Assembly: GCA_002887195.1 (NCBI GenBank)
Contig: PJAB01000029.1
Location: forward strand, 1-58,962
Reading direction: 5' to 3'
From: Chrysochromulina parva
Taxonomy: Eukaryota; Haptophyta; Prymnesiales; Chrysochromulinaceae
DNA length: 58,962 bases
Shown here: piece by piece, positions 37,538-47,970 of the stretch
Position numbering within the stretch: the stretch's first letter is position 1
Layout: each line of letters begins with the position of its first letter
Position numbers and translations under genes: made by a program
The notes under the pieces: generated by a model
Seen by the model: only the letters and a program-made list of their open reading frames with translations
Databases searched by the model: none
What the model was told of the DNA's origin: nothing

Positions 37538-37559
37538 TCACGGCTGCAGCCAATAGCCA
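37249..37559. repeat. 7-nt minisatellite (TAGCCAA/T/G) bracketed by a 22-nt direct repeat
   Basis: About 38 tandem heptamers, TAGCCAA, TAGCCAT or TAGCCAG, arranged in recurring blocks. The array is entered and left through the same sequence, TCACGGCTGCAGCCAATAGC plus CA, at 37249-37270 and 37538-37559. On the minus strand the heptamer reads TTGGCTA. It is not the TTAGGG telomere type. Confidence 0.93.
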
Positions 37560-38200
37560 GGCCGGCCCACGCCCATCGACGTCGAGCCCACCCCGAAGCT
37601 GGTGTTTGCGGGCCGTGGCGAGACGTAGTCGCGCATGACGCGACGCGGGGGATGAACAGTGGGTATGTCGGCGGGTGCGCCGAACACGGTAGTCCGCGAG
37701 GGGTCGCGCAAGGGTGAGCGGATGCGCGTCATCGGGAATGGCGGTGGGTACAAGCGCTCGCGTGACACCTGCCGTTGCAGCCCCCGTGGCGAGAGCGAGT
37801 TGTGCGGCGGCCACACGTGCGCCTTGTAAAGGAGTGTCGGCATCGATAAGGTGGAGATTCGCCCGCGGCGACTGCGCATGAGATCGCTCGTCGAAGACAT
37901 GTGGAATGAGGCATCCAGCCGGCCCATCGTTTCGTGATGCGCTCTTGCAACCACGAGCAGCGACGCCGACTGCCAGCAATCGCTGCGATGATCGAATGGC
38001 GACCAGGGGCGCCCAGGCGGGTCATCATCGTCATCATACGCGCTCGGCCCGATGCTCTTGAAGTTTGGATTCTTCGGGGTCGCGATCCCCGTCGGTGCCG
38101 GCCTTCCTGCTGGTAGTGGGCGCACCCATTTCTCGGGGGTCTTTGCGCGCTCCGGCAGGCTCGCGGAAGATGCAGAGGGACCGCGATACGACCAGGGCAT
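37538..38200 (-). CDS. Hypothetical protein, Pro/Ser/Arg-rich
   Basis: This 220-residue frame starts at the ATG at 38200 (upstream extension to 38272 has only GTG). It contains PEKWVRPLPAGRPAPTGIATP, SYRGPSASS, an Asp run (YDDDDDPPGRPWSPFD) and a C-terminus RPANTSFGVGSTSMGVG. I recognise no domain. Its last codons (GYWLQP) and stop lie in the edge of the 7-nt minisatellite, so the true 3' end may be elsewhere. The proline-rich, Arg/Ser-rich style resembles microtubule-associated or flagellar accessory proteins, but that is only an impression. Confidence 0.42.
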   Translation of the reverse strand: MPWSYRGPSASSASLPERAKTPEKWVRPLPAGRPAPTGIATPKNPNFKSIGPSAYDDDDDPPGRPWSPFDHRSDCWQSASLLVVARAHHETMGRLDASFHMSSTSDLMRSRRGRISTLSMPTLLYKAHVWPPHNSLSPRGLQRQVSRERLYPPPFPMTRIRSPLRDPSRTTVFGAPADIPTVHPPRRVMRDYVSPRPANTSFGVGSTSMGVGRPGYWLQP

Positions 38201-38681
38201 GCGATGTGGTCGAACGACGCAACCGCAGGTATAGAGGCCCGCGGCGACCGACCCCCGCGCCGACGATTGCACCGTCCGCCGACTTTGAAAGTTTACTAAA
38301 TTCAGATTTTGAAACGTTCCTTCCAGAATTTCAACTGACCCCTCCGCTCAGCGAGGCGCTGCGCGTGCGCGCGCCGCGCGCGCCGGTCGCCGGCATTACC
38401 GGCACGGTTTGTGCGGTTCGTGTGTCTGTCCCGTGTGTCCCGGCTCCCCCCGGTGTCTTTTTACCGGCACGGCGAGAGCGGGCGAGAGGGGGACCAACGT
38501 CCGCCCGAACTACCTTCCGCCGCACTCCCTCCCACCCCACATTCACAAGTTTTGACGATTTCCTTTTCCTATTCGCTTTCGCTCCCTCACGAAACGGAGG
38601 GACGGAACGCCTCTCATTTAGACACAAACCCAAGGCTGGGCGCGTGTGCGCGGATTGCACACGCGCTCAAAGATCGCGTAG
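38201..38681. other. Divergent intergenic region
   Basis: This is the upstream region of the hypothetical protein (-) and the armadillo-like gene (+). It includes a GC palindrome-rich stretch near 38366-38405 (GCGCGCGCCGCGCGCGCC) and pyrimidine-rich sequence near 38510-38600. No promoter element can be named. Confidence 0.4.
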
Positions 38682-39923
38682 ATGGTATCCAAGAAAGAGG
38701 AATGGATGTCCAAGAAAGAGGAGGATAAACGAAAGAGGCTTTCAAAAGAGGAGGAGCAATTACGTGAAGCTGAGCAAAACAGCCAGGCCATGAAGAATCA
38801 CGAGGCGGAGCAAGTGCGGCAAGCACTTGAGGATGAGGGTACCGCTGCGGTGTCCCGGCTTGCCTTGGTTGGTACTGCCCGCTCGTCGAGCATGGACGGC
38901 TGGAAACAGGCATCAGTGAAGGCACTGCCTGCGCTTGTGGAGAGGCTCTCGGTCGGCGTGTCTAAAATGGCCGCTCAACGAGACTCCACCTCCGTGGACC
39001 CCACAGGCCCGGAGGCGTCGGTGGTGTGCGAGCTGACGACGCTGCTGGCAAGGATAGCAAGCGCATCGCCCGCGTGCCGAGTGGCGATCCGTCAGTCGGG
39101 CGCCGCAGCCGCGCTCCTTCCACTGCTCCACTTGTTCCCTGCTTTCGACGGCAGCGCGGCTGCCACGCAGTGCCTCACGTTTCTGCTCTATGGCGACGAC
39201 TGCGAGCAGAGCTCAGCGGTGCATATACTCGAGGTGCTGCGTAAGCACGGGGTGGAGCAGCCGCTCGCGGCACACAAGGGGCTGCTCTCGCTGCTTCGGC
39301 CCGTTGCCATGGCGCGCCTCATCGCGGCGCAGAATGGCTCCGACGTGGACTTTTTGGAGGCTTGCATGGCGGATGCGCGCGCAGTCGGGGTGAGTCAGAC
39401 GCTGCTGGACGCGGGGCGAGAGCGCAAAGCAGAGGTTGATAAGGCTGCGCTAGAGAACGAGCGACTGATCGCGCTGAGACACAAAAAGAAGCTCCAGCGC
39501 ACCAACGTCGCGAAACGTGACTTCAGCAGTAGCAGCTTCAAGGTGCCTGATGCAGCAGCAGTAGCAGCGAAAGCGCTTGCCCTTGCCGAGGCGGCCGAGG
39601 CGGTCGAGGCGCAAGCCAAGGCCAGGAAGGCGGCAGAGGCCAAGGCGAAAGCGGAGAAGGCAGCCAAGGAGAAGGCGCCGGCGCCGGCGCCGGCCGCGCC
39701 GGCCGCGACGGCCGGCGCCGACGCCGCAGCTGCAGCCACAACCGCGGCCGCAGGGATGCCACCACCAGCCGCTGCGGCCAAGGCGGCGAAGACCGCCACG
39801 CCCGCTGCCGAAGAAGAAGGAGACGAAGACGAAGACGATGACGATGACGATGAAAAAGAAGCTGACATACCAAAGAAGAAGAAGAAGAAGAAGAAAAAGA
39901 AGAATAGGAAGAAGGGCAAATGA
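38682..39923 (+). CDS. Armadillo-like helical protein with Lys-rich C-terminus
   Basis: The 413-residue product begins with a charged coiled coil (SKKEEDKRKRLSKEEEQLRE, about 10-50). A helical region about residues 75-245 resembles armadillo/HEAT repeats: LTTLLARIASASPACRVAIR, SGAAAALLPLLHLF, AATQCLTFLLYGDD. An Ala/Lys/Glu coil, an Ala/Pro linker, an acidic run (DEDEDDDDDDDEKEAD) and a tail of at least ten consecutive lysines follow. The acidic-then-Lys tail suggests nucleolar or ribosome-associated location (inference). No close family was recognised. The start ATG at 38682 is preceded by in-frame-disrupted sequence, and the first 24 nt are duplicated (two SKKEE blocks). Confidence 0.72.
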   Translation: MVSKKEEWMSKKEEDKRKRLSKEEEQLREAEQNSQAMKNHEAEQVRQALEDEGTAAVSRLALVGTARSSSMDGWKQASVKALPALVERLSVGVSKMAAQRDSTSVDPTGPEASVVCELTTLLARIASASPACRVAIRQSGAAAALLPLLHLFPAFDGSAAATQCLTFLLYGDDCEQSSAVHILEVLRKHGVEQPLAAHKGLLSLLRPVAMARLIAAQNGSDVDFLEACMADARAVGVSQTLLDAGRERKAEVDKAALENERLIALRHKKKLQRTNVAKRDFSSSSFKVPDAAAVAAKALALAEAAEAVEAQAKARKAAEAKAKAEKAAKEKAPAPAPAAPAATAGADAAAAATTAAAGMPPPAAAAKAAKTATPAAEEEGDEDEDDDDDDEKEADIPKKKKKKKKKKNRKKGK

Positions 39924-40371
39924 GCGCTCCCTCCGCGGCTCGCGCGTAGACTGACGACGCGACCTTGCGGCTTTAGGTTTGAAGCTAGATTAGCCAGAGA
40001 ACGCGTCAAGTCCGATCGGCTTGACGCGACGTGCGTGTTGTCATCCGATCGAACCGGAACGTCACCTCCGCTCCATCCGCTCCGAATTGGAATTCGGAAA
40101 TTCGCCACGAAACGGACCCGACCGGACCGGACCGGCCCGCGACCCGCGGCCCGCGGTCGGGTTCGGTTCACTCTCCATCAGTCCATCTCCGGCCGGGGCG
40201 GGTGGAACCGGCCGGACGCCACGTCCGGTGTGCGATCGCAGAGACCCGCACCACGGAATAAAAGTACCGGGCTCGTCCTCGAGTCACATGTAACGGCAGC
40301 ACTCAGACACGCTCAACGTGAGACCGCGACCCAGGGGTCCGAACAAACGCTCAGTACGACGACTTCTGGGC
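39924..40371. other. Intergenic, between convergent genes
   Basis: It contains short tandem CCGGA units (40120-40140) and GC-rich inverted sequence (CCGCGGCCCGCGG near 40140-40160). No gene was seen. Confidence 0.5.
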
Positions 40372-41100
40372 TTATGCGTTGCGATAGTTGGCGGCGAGCC
40401 GTGCGTACTTCTCGGCAAGCTTGCGGTGTACCGCCTCCTTCTCGGGCGAGAGGGTCTTGACGACCTTACCAGGCATGCCGAGCACCAGCGAGAGCGGCGG
40501 GATCACCGAGCCCGACGGCACGATCGCGCCGGCCCCAATGATCGAGCCCCTGCCAACGACGGCGCCATCTAGGACGGTGGCCTGCATGCCGATCAGCACA
40601 TGGTCCTCGAGCGTGCAGCCATGCAGCACCGCGCGGTGGCCGACAACGACGTACTCGCCGATGACGGTGGGGTCGTTGTCGCCCAAATGGATCACGCTTC
40701 CGTCCTGGATGTTGCTGTACGACCCCACCTCAATGTAGTTCAGGTCGCCGCGCAGCACGGCACCGTACCACACGGATGCGCCCTGCCCGATGCGCACGTC
40801 CCCGACGACAACGGCGCCTGCACAGATGAGTGCATCCGAGGCAATGCGCGGCACGCGGTCCAGGTATCGGCCAATGATCGCGTCAGGATGTCGCGTGCGC
40901 AGCTCGTCCAGTGTAAGGTTCAGCTCGGCGAGGTCGGATGGCCGGCTGTGCACAAGCGGCACAGTCTGCTCTCCGACCACCATCGTCTTCACGGGCTTAC
41001 GAACTGGCGCCGCGGAGCATATCGGGCGAAGGTAGCGACCGCTCGTGATCCGCGGTACCAGAGAGCGCCTCAGCATTATCGTCCCTGTGAATGATACCAT
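40372..41100 (-). CDS. Gamma-class carbonic anhydrase-like protein, mitochondrial
   Basis: The 242-residue protein has a left-handed beta-helix made of hexapeptide repeats (about 85-210) and keeps the gamma-CA active-site set: WYGAVLRGD with Arg117 and Asp119, NIQDGSVIH with His138, and VGHRAVLHG with His155 and His160. The five-residue gap between the last two equals that in the archaeal enzyme Cam (His117/His122). The first 45 residues are basic and Ser/Ala-rich (MLRRSLVPRITSGRYLRP), a likely mitochondrial presequence. In plants and algae such proteins form part of the membrane arm of respiratory complex I; that location is the best inference. All three zinc ligands are present, so catalysis is possible. 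Confidence 0.93.
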   Translation of the reverse strand: MVSFTGTIMLRRSLVPRITSGRYLRPICSAAPVRKPVKTMVVGEQTVPLVHSRPSDLAELNLTLDELRTRHPDAIIGRYLDRVPRIASDALICAGAVVVGDVRIGQGASVWYGAVLRGDLNYIEVGSYSNIQDGSVIHLGDNDPTVIGEYVVVGHRAVLHGCTLEDHVLIGMQATVLDGAVVGRGSIIGAGAIVPSGSVIPPLSLVLGMPGKVVKTLSPEKEAVHRKLAEKYARLAANYRNA

Positions 41101-41724
41101 TCGCTGTGAAAAGTCCTCGGATGCCTGAATTCTCGCTACCTCATGCCTGAGGAAGAATTCTCGCTACCGTACGCGTTCACACGACGCGATGTACTCTCCT
41201 CGACACGCCTCATGTAGAAATGTAGTTGTGGTGACGATACGTGTAGGACCGGGGTACAACTCTCGGACTGACTGCTGACTAACCGAGGCGTGTCAGAGAC
41301 GGCGCTCTGACATCCAAGACGGCGTTCACCGGGTCCCTGAGCACACCCCCACTTGGTCACCCACGTTCGCCTCGAGCTGTCGATTCAGAAGCGCACAGCC
41401 AGACGGACGCGCGACCGCGGAGCGGCACGCATGAGTGATCATGAGACATGTGCTCGCGCGAGCCTCAGCGAGCGAGGGCAGGGGCGCGAACGGCAACAAA
41501 AAGAAAACGACATCAAGTACATCGACGCTCACACGACATCAAGTACCTAATGTCACAGCTCACACACACCGGTTTTCCGGTTGCGCTTCCCTCTTCCACA
41601 CAGCTAATCACCTACCCTAATCCCACCCACCTAGCACAACCCATTGCACAACCCCTTCATCTCCTCCGAATTTCACCACGGAACATCTTCAGGGGGTCCG
41701 TGAGGGTAGCATGCATGCTGCGCG
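41101..41724. other. Intergenic
   Basis: This is the upstream region of the carbonic anhydrase gene and the 3' flank of the secreted repeat protein. It has two copies of AGAATTCTCGCTACC-like sequence (near 41126-41143 and 41152-41168) and two of ACGACATCAAGTAC (near 41506 and 41532). No gene was seen. Confidence 0.5.
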
Positions 41725-44700
41725 TTAGTTGTCACATGTGCCCGTCGTGGCGGTGCTGCACGCTTCGTCGTTACGGATGAACGAGACCTGGATCGTGTAC
41801 TCGGCGCACGAGGTGCCGCCGTACAGGCCCATGTAGCCACGGGGGGCGCGCTGGCCGGGGTAGCGCGCGTCCTCGACGCACCCGTACATGTTGCTGGCTT
41901 GGCACTGCGGGCTTGTCGACCCTCCGACACACGAGTCGCAGAGGTCGAGCTGCTGCTGCATGCCGCACAGGTCGACACGCCCGTCCCGCTCGCCGCTCAT
42001 GGCGAGCTCGTTCTGGTTGCACGCGGAGAAATCGGGCGTCCGTTCCCAACGGCTCATCATGTAATACACGTCCCCTTCGTGCAGGTGCACTTGGAATCGG
42101 ACGCCGCGGTACTGCGCGCGCTCGCTGGGAGAGAGGAACACGTCGAATGAGTGGAAGAGCCAGCTGCCGGGGCAAACCTCGCCGTGGACAGGCACGTTCG
42201 GCTCGAGCTTGAGGGACGTTTGGAGGAAGATGGCGCGGAAGGCGACGGCGGAGCTCGCACAGCTCGCGACGATGCCGACGTAAAAGGTGCCCGAGCTCGT
42301 GCACTCGCCCTTGCACACGAGCTCGAGCACCTCGATCGCCGAAACGCCGAACGAGAAGATGCGCTTGCGCGCGAAGTTGACGGTGCGGAGTGGCGTGAGT
42401 TCCAGCAGCTTCTCGTGCTCGAGGCTGCTACGCTCGCCCATCGGGTACGCGACGATCGAGAGCGACGACGGGTCGTCCGTCGGGTTCAGGTCCTCCACTT
42501 GGACCACGATGTTGTCGAGTGCCTGATTGGTCATGTAGGGGATGGCAAACACAAACGGCGGCGCGCGCTCGTTCGCCCGGCACGAGCCGCGCATGTGATG
42601 GCGGAGCGCGAGGCGGCACGAGGACGCTCCGCGCGGGCAGTCGCGCGCGCCCACGGTCTCGGTCGTTCCATCCATCTGCGTGCGGATGAAGGCGGGCTGG
42701 AGTCGCATTTGGCGCGTCGCCGCCGCGCACGAGCTTGTAAAGGTGGACACCTTGATCTCGTACTGCGCGCACGCCGTGCCGCCGTTGATCCCCAGGAAGT
42801 AGCGCATCACGCCCTGTGACATGTTGTAGAAGCGCTCGACATTGCAGATGATGATGTCGACGAAATCGTCCGAGTCTAGGAGATAGAGGGCTTCGTCCTG
42901 GACAAGACGTAGCGGCTTGTCGTTCAGGGTCGCCATCACGTTCATCGAGCCGACATTCTTGATCACGCGGAGCTTGACGTGCACGCCGGGCACGCCGGGC
43001 ACCTCGGCACTCGCGGGGGCGAGCGCGCGTCGGCCACTCTCGCCCGCCCGTGTAGGCCGCTGCGGTTGCCACCCGAGATGGCGGGATGTCGGCGCCGCCG
43101 TCGTCGCCAGTGGCTCGTGAGGGGGCGAGCGCGCCTGCTGGCGATGCGCATCGAGGGCCGCGAGTCGCCGATGATCAGCCCCGCCCCCCTGGGTGGCGCC
43201 GCCGCTGCCGAGGACGAGCGCGGCGTCGATCGGCAGCTCATGGTAGACCCATTCGCGCGGGCAGACTTCGCCGTGCCCGACGTGGTCCACGCGCAGCAAC
43301 GAGTGCACGAACGAGACTTGCATCTGGAAGGCGACGTCCTGCGCGCCGCAGCGCACGCCAAAGTACAGGCGCACCGCGGGAGCCGAGGTGTCACGCTGAC
43401 CGCAATCTCGGCAATCTGCGCCGATCGCACAGTTGCCATATTCGGCTCCCGGCCCTCCGTCGTCGCATGCGCCGTCCGACGAGAAGTTGCACTCCTCCCG
43501 GCAGAGGTACGAGGTGGACGAGGTCGTCGCGGTAGTGGTGGACTCGCCACTCTGGTGCAGCTCGGAAAGGAACGCTTCGAGCTCGTGCATCGAGACGCTG
43601 AGCGAGTACACGTTGTCGTACGATCGGAACGTCGCGTACTCGGAGAAGCGCGAGGTAGGAATCCGCCCCATCGGGCGGGTGGCCCACATGTAGATGGAGA
43701 CCGCATCGAGCACACCTGAAGCCCCACGGTCCTCGAGCTCGAAGACGACATTATTCGACAGGTCACTCACGCTCACGTCGATGTACGCATCGTACCATCC
43801 ATTTTGCTCGCAAGAGCCCAGCTTGAGTTTCCGTTCGAAGAGCTCGTGCAACTCGCCCGACGCACCCGTGGTCACGGTTGAGGAGGAGTGGGACGGCTCT
43901 GCGCATGGCGCGCCATAGGGCAGCTCGGTGACCAAGATCTCATACGAGGCCGCGTGCGCGCCGCCGAGCATGCCAAGGTAGATGACCGAGCCAGGCGCGC
44001 ACCGCCCAACCTCGCAGCACACCTGCGTGTCTGTGTAGGAGACGGAGGCATCCACGTGCACAAACGGCGGCACGCGCTTGGTGGGCACCGTGTCGTGGCG
44101 TACCACGATGTCGAGATCGCCCGTGTGCTTGGTCAATTGGAAGCTGAAGTTGTGAGGGAGTGCATTGGGAGCACGCGAGGGCACCGTGTACGAGTGGTAC
44201 ACCCATTGTTCTGGGGCCACCTCGCCGTGGTACACGACGTCGCTCTCGAGGAACTCCTCGGTCTTGTACACGACCATTCGGTAGCGGTGCTTGGTGGAGC
44301 CCACCTCGACGCGAGAGCGCAATCAGTGGCAATCAGTGGCAATCAGTGGCAATCAGTGGCAATCAGATTGGGAGCCCACCTCTTCGCAGTGCACGCTCGC
44401 GTAGTACGTGCCCTCGCGGAACGTGTGCCGGTTGATGGTGAGCGAGTAGATGCCGTCGATGGCACGGTCGACGAGCTGCTCCGAGGTGCGATCAGGGGGG
44501 ATTTGGCCGGCAAAGAGCATGAGCTTGAGTGCCGTCGGCTCGGGGGAGGTGGCCCCGGCGGTCAAATCTTCGACCTCGACCAGATAGCTGTAGTGGTAGT
44601 CGTCCTCGGTGAGCGTGAGCGCGTAGTCGATCCACTGAGAGCCCTCGCACGAGCCATAGATGAAGCGGTGTGGGGAGATGTTAGTGATGCCCTCATAGTA

Positions 44701-45215
44701 CGTCTGCACCGCGCCGTGATCGCCGCCTTGCGCACCAGCCTGGCACTCGGAGTCAGAGATCTCGACCGCGACGATCTCGTAACTCATGCAATGCCCGCCA
44801 CCGTCAAACATGACGTAAATGTGCTCTTGGGCCGTCTGTACATCGGCCACGTTACAGTACGTGACGTCGGCGGTCCCTTCCGCATACTGGAGTACCGTGA
44901 AGGGCGGCACGACCTTCATCGGGACTTCGTCAAAGGAACGAGCTTTGCGAACGAGCACGGCCGCGTCGCCGGTGTGCATGGTGATGTGGAACTTGACGGA
45001 GCGCGTCTGGTTGACAGTCGTGTGCTCCCAGTGATGATAGACGCAATTGCCGGGGCAGACCTCACTGTGCACAGACACCTCATTCACGAGGTGCGATTGG
45101 ATCTTGGTCGCAAGAAGCTTATAGCTCGCGTCGTCGTCGCCCGAGCACTCGACGGACGCATAGAAGGTAGTGTCCGAGCCGGTCGCAACGGGCGCCGCCA
45201 CCAGCTGCCGATGGC

Positions 45216-45248
<33 letters not shown>

Positions 45249-47563
45249 TCGAGAGGTCATCATCGCACGAGGTGGGCAGGTAGGACGGCACGTGTTGTCC
45301 GCACGAGGGGTCTCTGAAGCAGGTGGCGAGGCACAGCTGATACCTCATCTCGATCACGTTCACCACGACCGAGTAGATGCCGTCCTGGGAGCGATCTGCA
45401 AAGAGCTCGGTCTTGCGGTCGACGGGCAGCGCCCCTTGAACGTAGACGTTCAGACGCACAGCACCAGGCCGGTTGGCGGCGCCGCGTACCTACCAAGGAG
45501 TGCACTCGGTGGCTAATCCGCTTGCAATCAACATCAACTCAGACGGCAATCAGAGGACGATCAGAGGGCAATCAGAGGGTAAACTAAGGGTCATCAGAGG
45601 GTAGTCAGAGGGCAAGGAGTGCCACTCAGCGTACCTCGAGCTGGAAGCGCAGGTTACAGTCCGCGTCGTTTGCAAAGCTGACCGGTAGGGAATAGTCGAC
45701 GACGGATCCGGGCATGCACGAGCCGTATGTCATCCGCTCGGGCACCAACTCGCCTCCATTGCCGCCCACCATCGCTCCAGGGTCGTGCTGCATCTGATAC
45801 TCGCCCGTGCTGCAATACGAATGGTTTTGCGACAGCGTGGTCACCTTGAGGTCGTATGTGGCGCATTGACGATCGCCGACGAGCGCGATCCAAAATTGGT
45901 TGCCGGGCTGCAGATTGCAGGAGATTGCAGGAGATTGCAGGAGATGCATCACTCGTCACAGGCCATCAGGGGCAATCCGAGGCCCTGCGAGAACTCCTCA
46001 CACCTGCATGTTGCAGAATACGCCGTAGTCCTGCTCCTCATTGAGCTCTAGGGTACGCAAGGGAGATTGCTTGCGAGTCGGCGGGTGGTCGCCGACGAGC
46101 AACATGAACACGAACGAGCCCGAGTGCTTGGTGAATGTGAACTTGAGGTGCGTGCCGGGCGCAATCTCAACGGCGCCGGGGGCGGCCGCGAGCCGGCGAC
46201 GGCGCCACTCGATCGAGCTCTCGAGCCGGCGATGCACCCCCCCCGACGAGGGATGAGCGTACGAATGGTTGGTGGCTGGCACGTACGCGAGGGCACTAAA
46301 GGTGGGTGCGATCGAGTGATAGATCCAGTTTCGTGGACAGATCTCGCCATGCACCGCGTCGCCAGGTCCGTTGAGCCGCCCACGCACCTCGAACGCGACG
46401 GTGCGGAAGCGCTGCGCGTTTGGCCCGCACTGCACCGACAGGTAGTACGCCCCTTCAAGGAGCTCAGTCGAAGGGATGGCGAGAGAATAGATGCCTCCGT
46501 TGGGCACCGTGGTCGAGGTCTCGGTGGCACGGTCGAGGGGGATGTAGCCCCGATAGAGGAAGACACGAAGCCCCCCAAGCTCGAATGCCTCCGAGAGGGT
46601 CTCGACCTCGAAGACGATGTTGTCGTTCAGGGCCACCATCTCGGTCGTCGCCTTGAAGTAGTAATCATACCACTCATACGGGGCGCACGAGGCGCGTGCG
46701 AATTGCTCGATGGGCAGCTCCGCGTGGGCAAAGGCCCGTGGGTCCATCTCGGGCGTGTGGCTCGGCTCTGCGCACGAGCCGTTGAACCGATGGGCCGTGA
46801 TGTTGTAGCGCATGCAGCCGGCGAGGCTCGCCACGCCGCGCATCCCCATGTACATCTTGCCCTTCTCCACGTCGCACATGGGGATGGAACCTCCCCACGA
46901 AGCCGCAGACGACCCCTCGTAGGGCATGCGCAGGTATGGAGGGACGGGTTTGAGGGGAGCCGCGAGGTGGCGCACCACGCCGAGGGCGGCACCCGCGCCC
47001 GCCGGCTTGTCGATGTTGAAGCGCAGGTGATTGCCCACGCCATAGTATCCGCGTCCGTCGGCCGCCGCTGAGGAAGTGTTCACGTAGTGGTAGACCCACT
47101 GCCCCGGACATACCTCGCCCTCGACGCGCACGCCGGGAGCAAGCATCGCCGGCACGCGCACGACCTTCACCTTAAAGTTGACGGGTCCGTGCGGAGAGCA
47201 GCGCACGCCTAGCGTTGTGATGCCCGATGTGAACTCCTCGACGTTCATCATGACCACCCACATCTTTCCGGCGGCGCGCTCCGTGCGCTTTTCCGCTTTG
47301 CGGTCGGGAGGCACCGCATTCGGCCACAACGCAACCATCAGCGCCTCGGGATTGTACTCGGTGCCCGTGTCGATGACCTCGAAGAGCAAGTTGCAATCAG
47401 AGAGCTCGCCGCTCACCGTGAGCTCAAAGTCCTCCCACGCGTTTGGCGTACAGGAACCCGTGTAGGTCGTGCCGAGCGAGATGGTGTGCACGTTGGCGGT
47501 CGAGGGGGTCGAGCCTGTAACGAGAGCCGCCAGCAACGCGATGCACAGGAGCAAACAACTCAT
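41725..47563 (-). CDS. Large secreted protein with six or more EVCPG-W-YH repeats
   Basis: Four exons (47563-46004, 45907-45635, 45489-44380, 44304-41725), all phase 0, give 1,840 residues. The N-terminus MSCLLLCIALLAALVTG is a signal peptide. A unit of roughly 270-300 residues recurs. Each has a GSC...W.DY start, a VFEVE strand, a (I/V)PPDR(K/T)(T/A)E motif, DGIYSL, YYASVHC, GEVCPGQWVYH and a CA-Y-I-V ending. Variants of EVCPG-x-W-x-YH occur six times; one has CV for W. These beta-rich units suggest PPC-like or cell-surface adhesion modules, but I cannot name the family. A Cys-rich insert near 1249-1285 (CDDGGPGAEYGNCAIGADC) resembles an LNR-like protist module. Splicing restores QLEV|RGAANRP and HCEE|VGSTKHR across conserved repeats. 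The protein is probably extracellular, perhaps cell-covering or adhesive. Confidence 0.82.
44305..44379 (-). other. GT-AG intron, 75 nt, bounded by a 12-nt direct repeat
   Basis: Third intron of the secreted repeat gene. GAGGTGGGCTCC spans the donor (44382-44371) and again the acceptor (44307-44296). The body is four CCACTGATTG 10-nt units plus flanks. Phase 0; it restores VHCEE|VGSTKHR. Confidence 0.93.
45490..45634 (-). other. GT-AG intron, 145 nt, bounded by an 8-nt direct repeat
   Basis: Second intron of the secreted repeat gene. AGGTACGC spans both junctions. Inside are about five degenerate CCCTCTGATTG units, and the 5' and 3' ends also share GAGTG(G)CACTCCTTG. Phase 0; restores FQLEV|RGAA in frame. 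Confidence 0.9.
45908..46003 (-). other. GT-AG intron, 96 nt, with 10-nt tandem repeat
   Basis: First intron of the secreted repeat gene. Donor ATGCAG|GTGTGA, acceptor CTGCAG|CCCGGC; three ATCTCCTGCA units precede the acceptor. TGCAG occurs at both exon-side ends. Phase 0; joins CNMQ to PGNQFWIAL. Confidence 0.88.
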
Positions 47564-47970
47564 CGCCCCTTCCTTCTGATATGCGGTTGACCGCGTCTAT
47601 TTTTAGTGCGGGCGACGCAGGCATGCACCACGGGGGCCTCACTTTAGCGGAAAAAATGAGGTAAGAAGATACATTGGCCGGCTCAGTTATGTCAGACACT
47701 CCGCATCGCGCGCCCTGTGTCGCCCGCTCGTCATCGATAAACCACATCTAACCGACGCCAGTTTCACGCATGCAATGTACACTGTGCGTGTTCGCTTGTA
47801 GCTCATGGTATTTGCAGCTTATTTGCAGCTGATTCAATATCCCGCCTACCTACCATCAGCCAGTCCTAAAAATATCTTTTCAAAGAGAAAGTGTCGGCCA
47901 TCATGCGATTCCTGGTCGAAGTCTTCGCGTGCTCTCGTATCACACGGCCTGGTAGTCGGGTAAGGCAGGA
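47564..47970. promoter_or_regulatory. Divergent intergenic region
   Basis: It separates the start codons of the secreted repeat protein (-) and the TRPP channel (+), so it must hold both promoters. It is AT-richer than its surroundings and contains the short tandem TTATTTGCAGC near 47810-47830. No defined promoter motif was recognised. Confidence 0.4.

Noticed and set aside
37249..37559. Internal telomere or CRISPR array
   Set aside because: The unit is a contiguous 7-mer of TAGCCAN with no spacers, and it is not TTAGGG-like.
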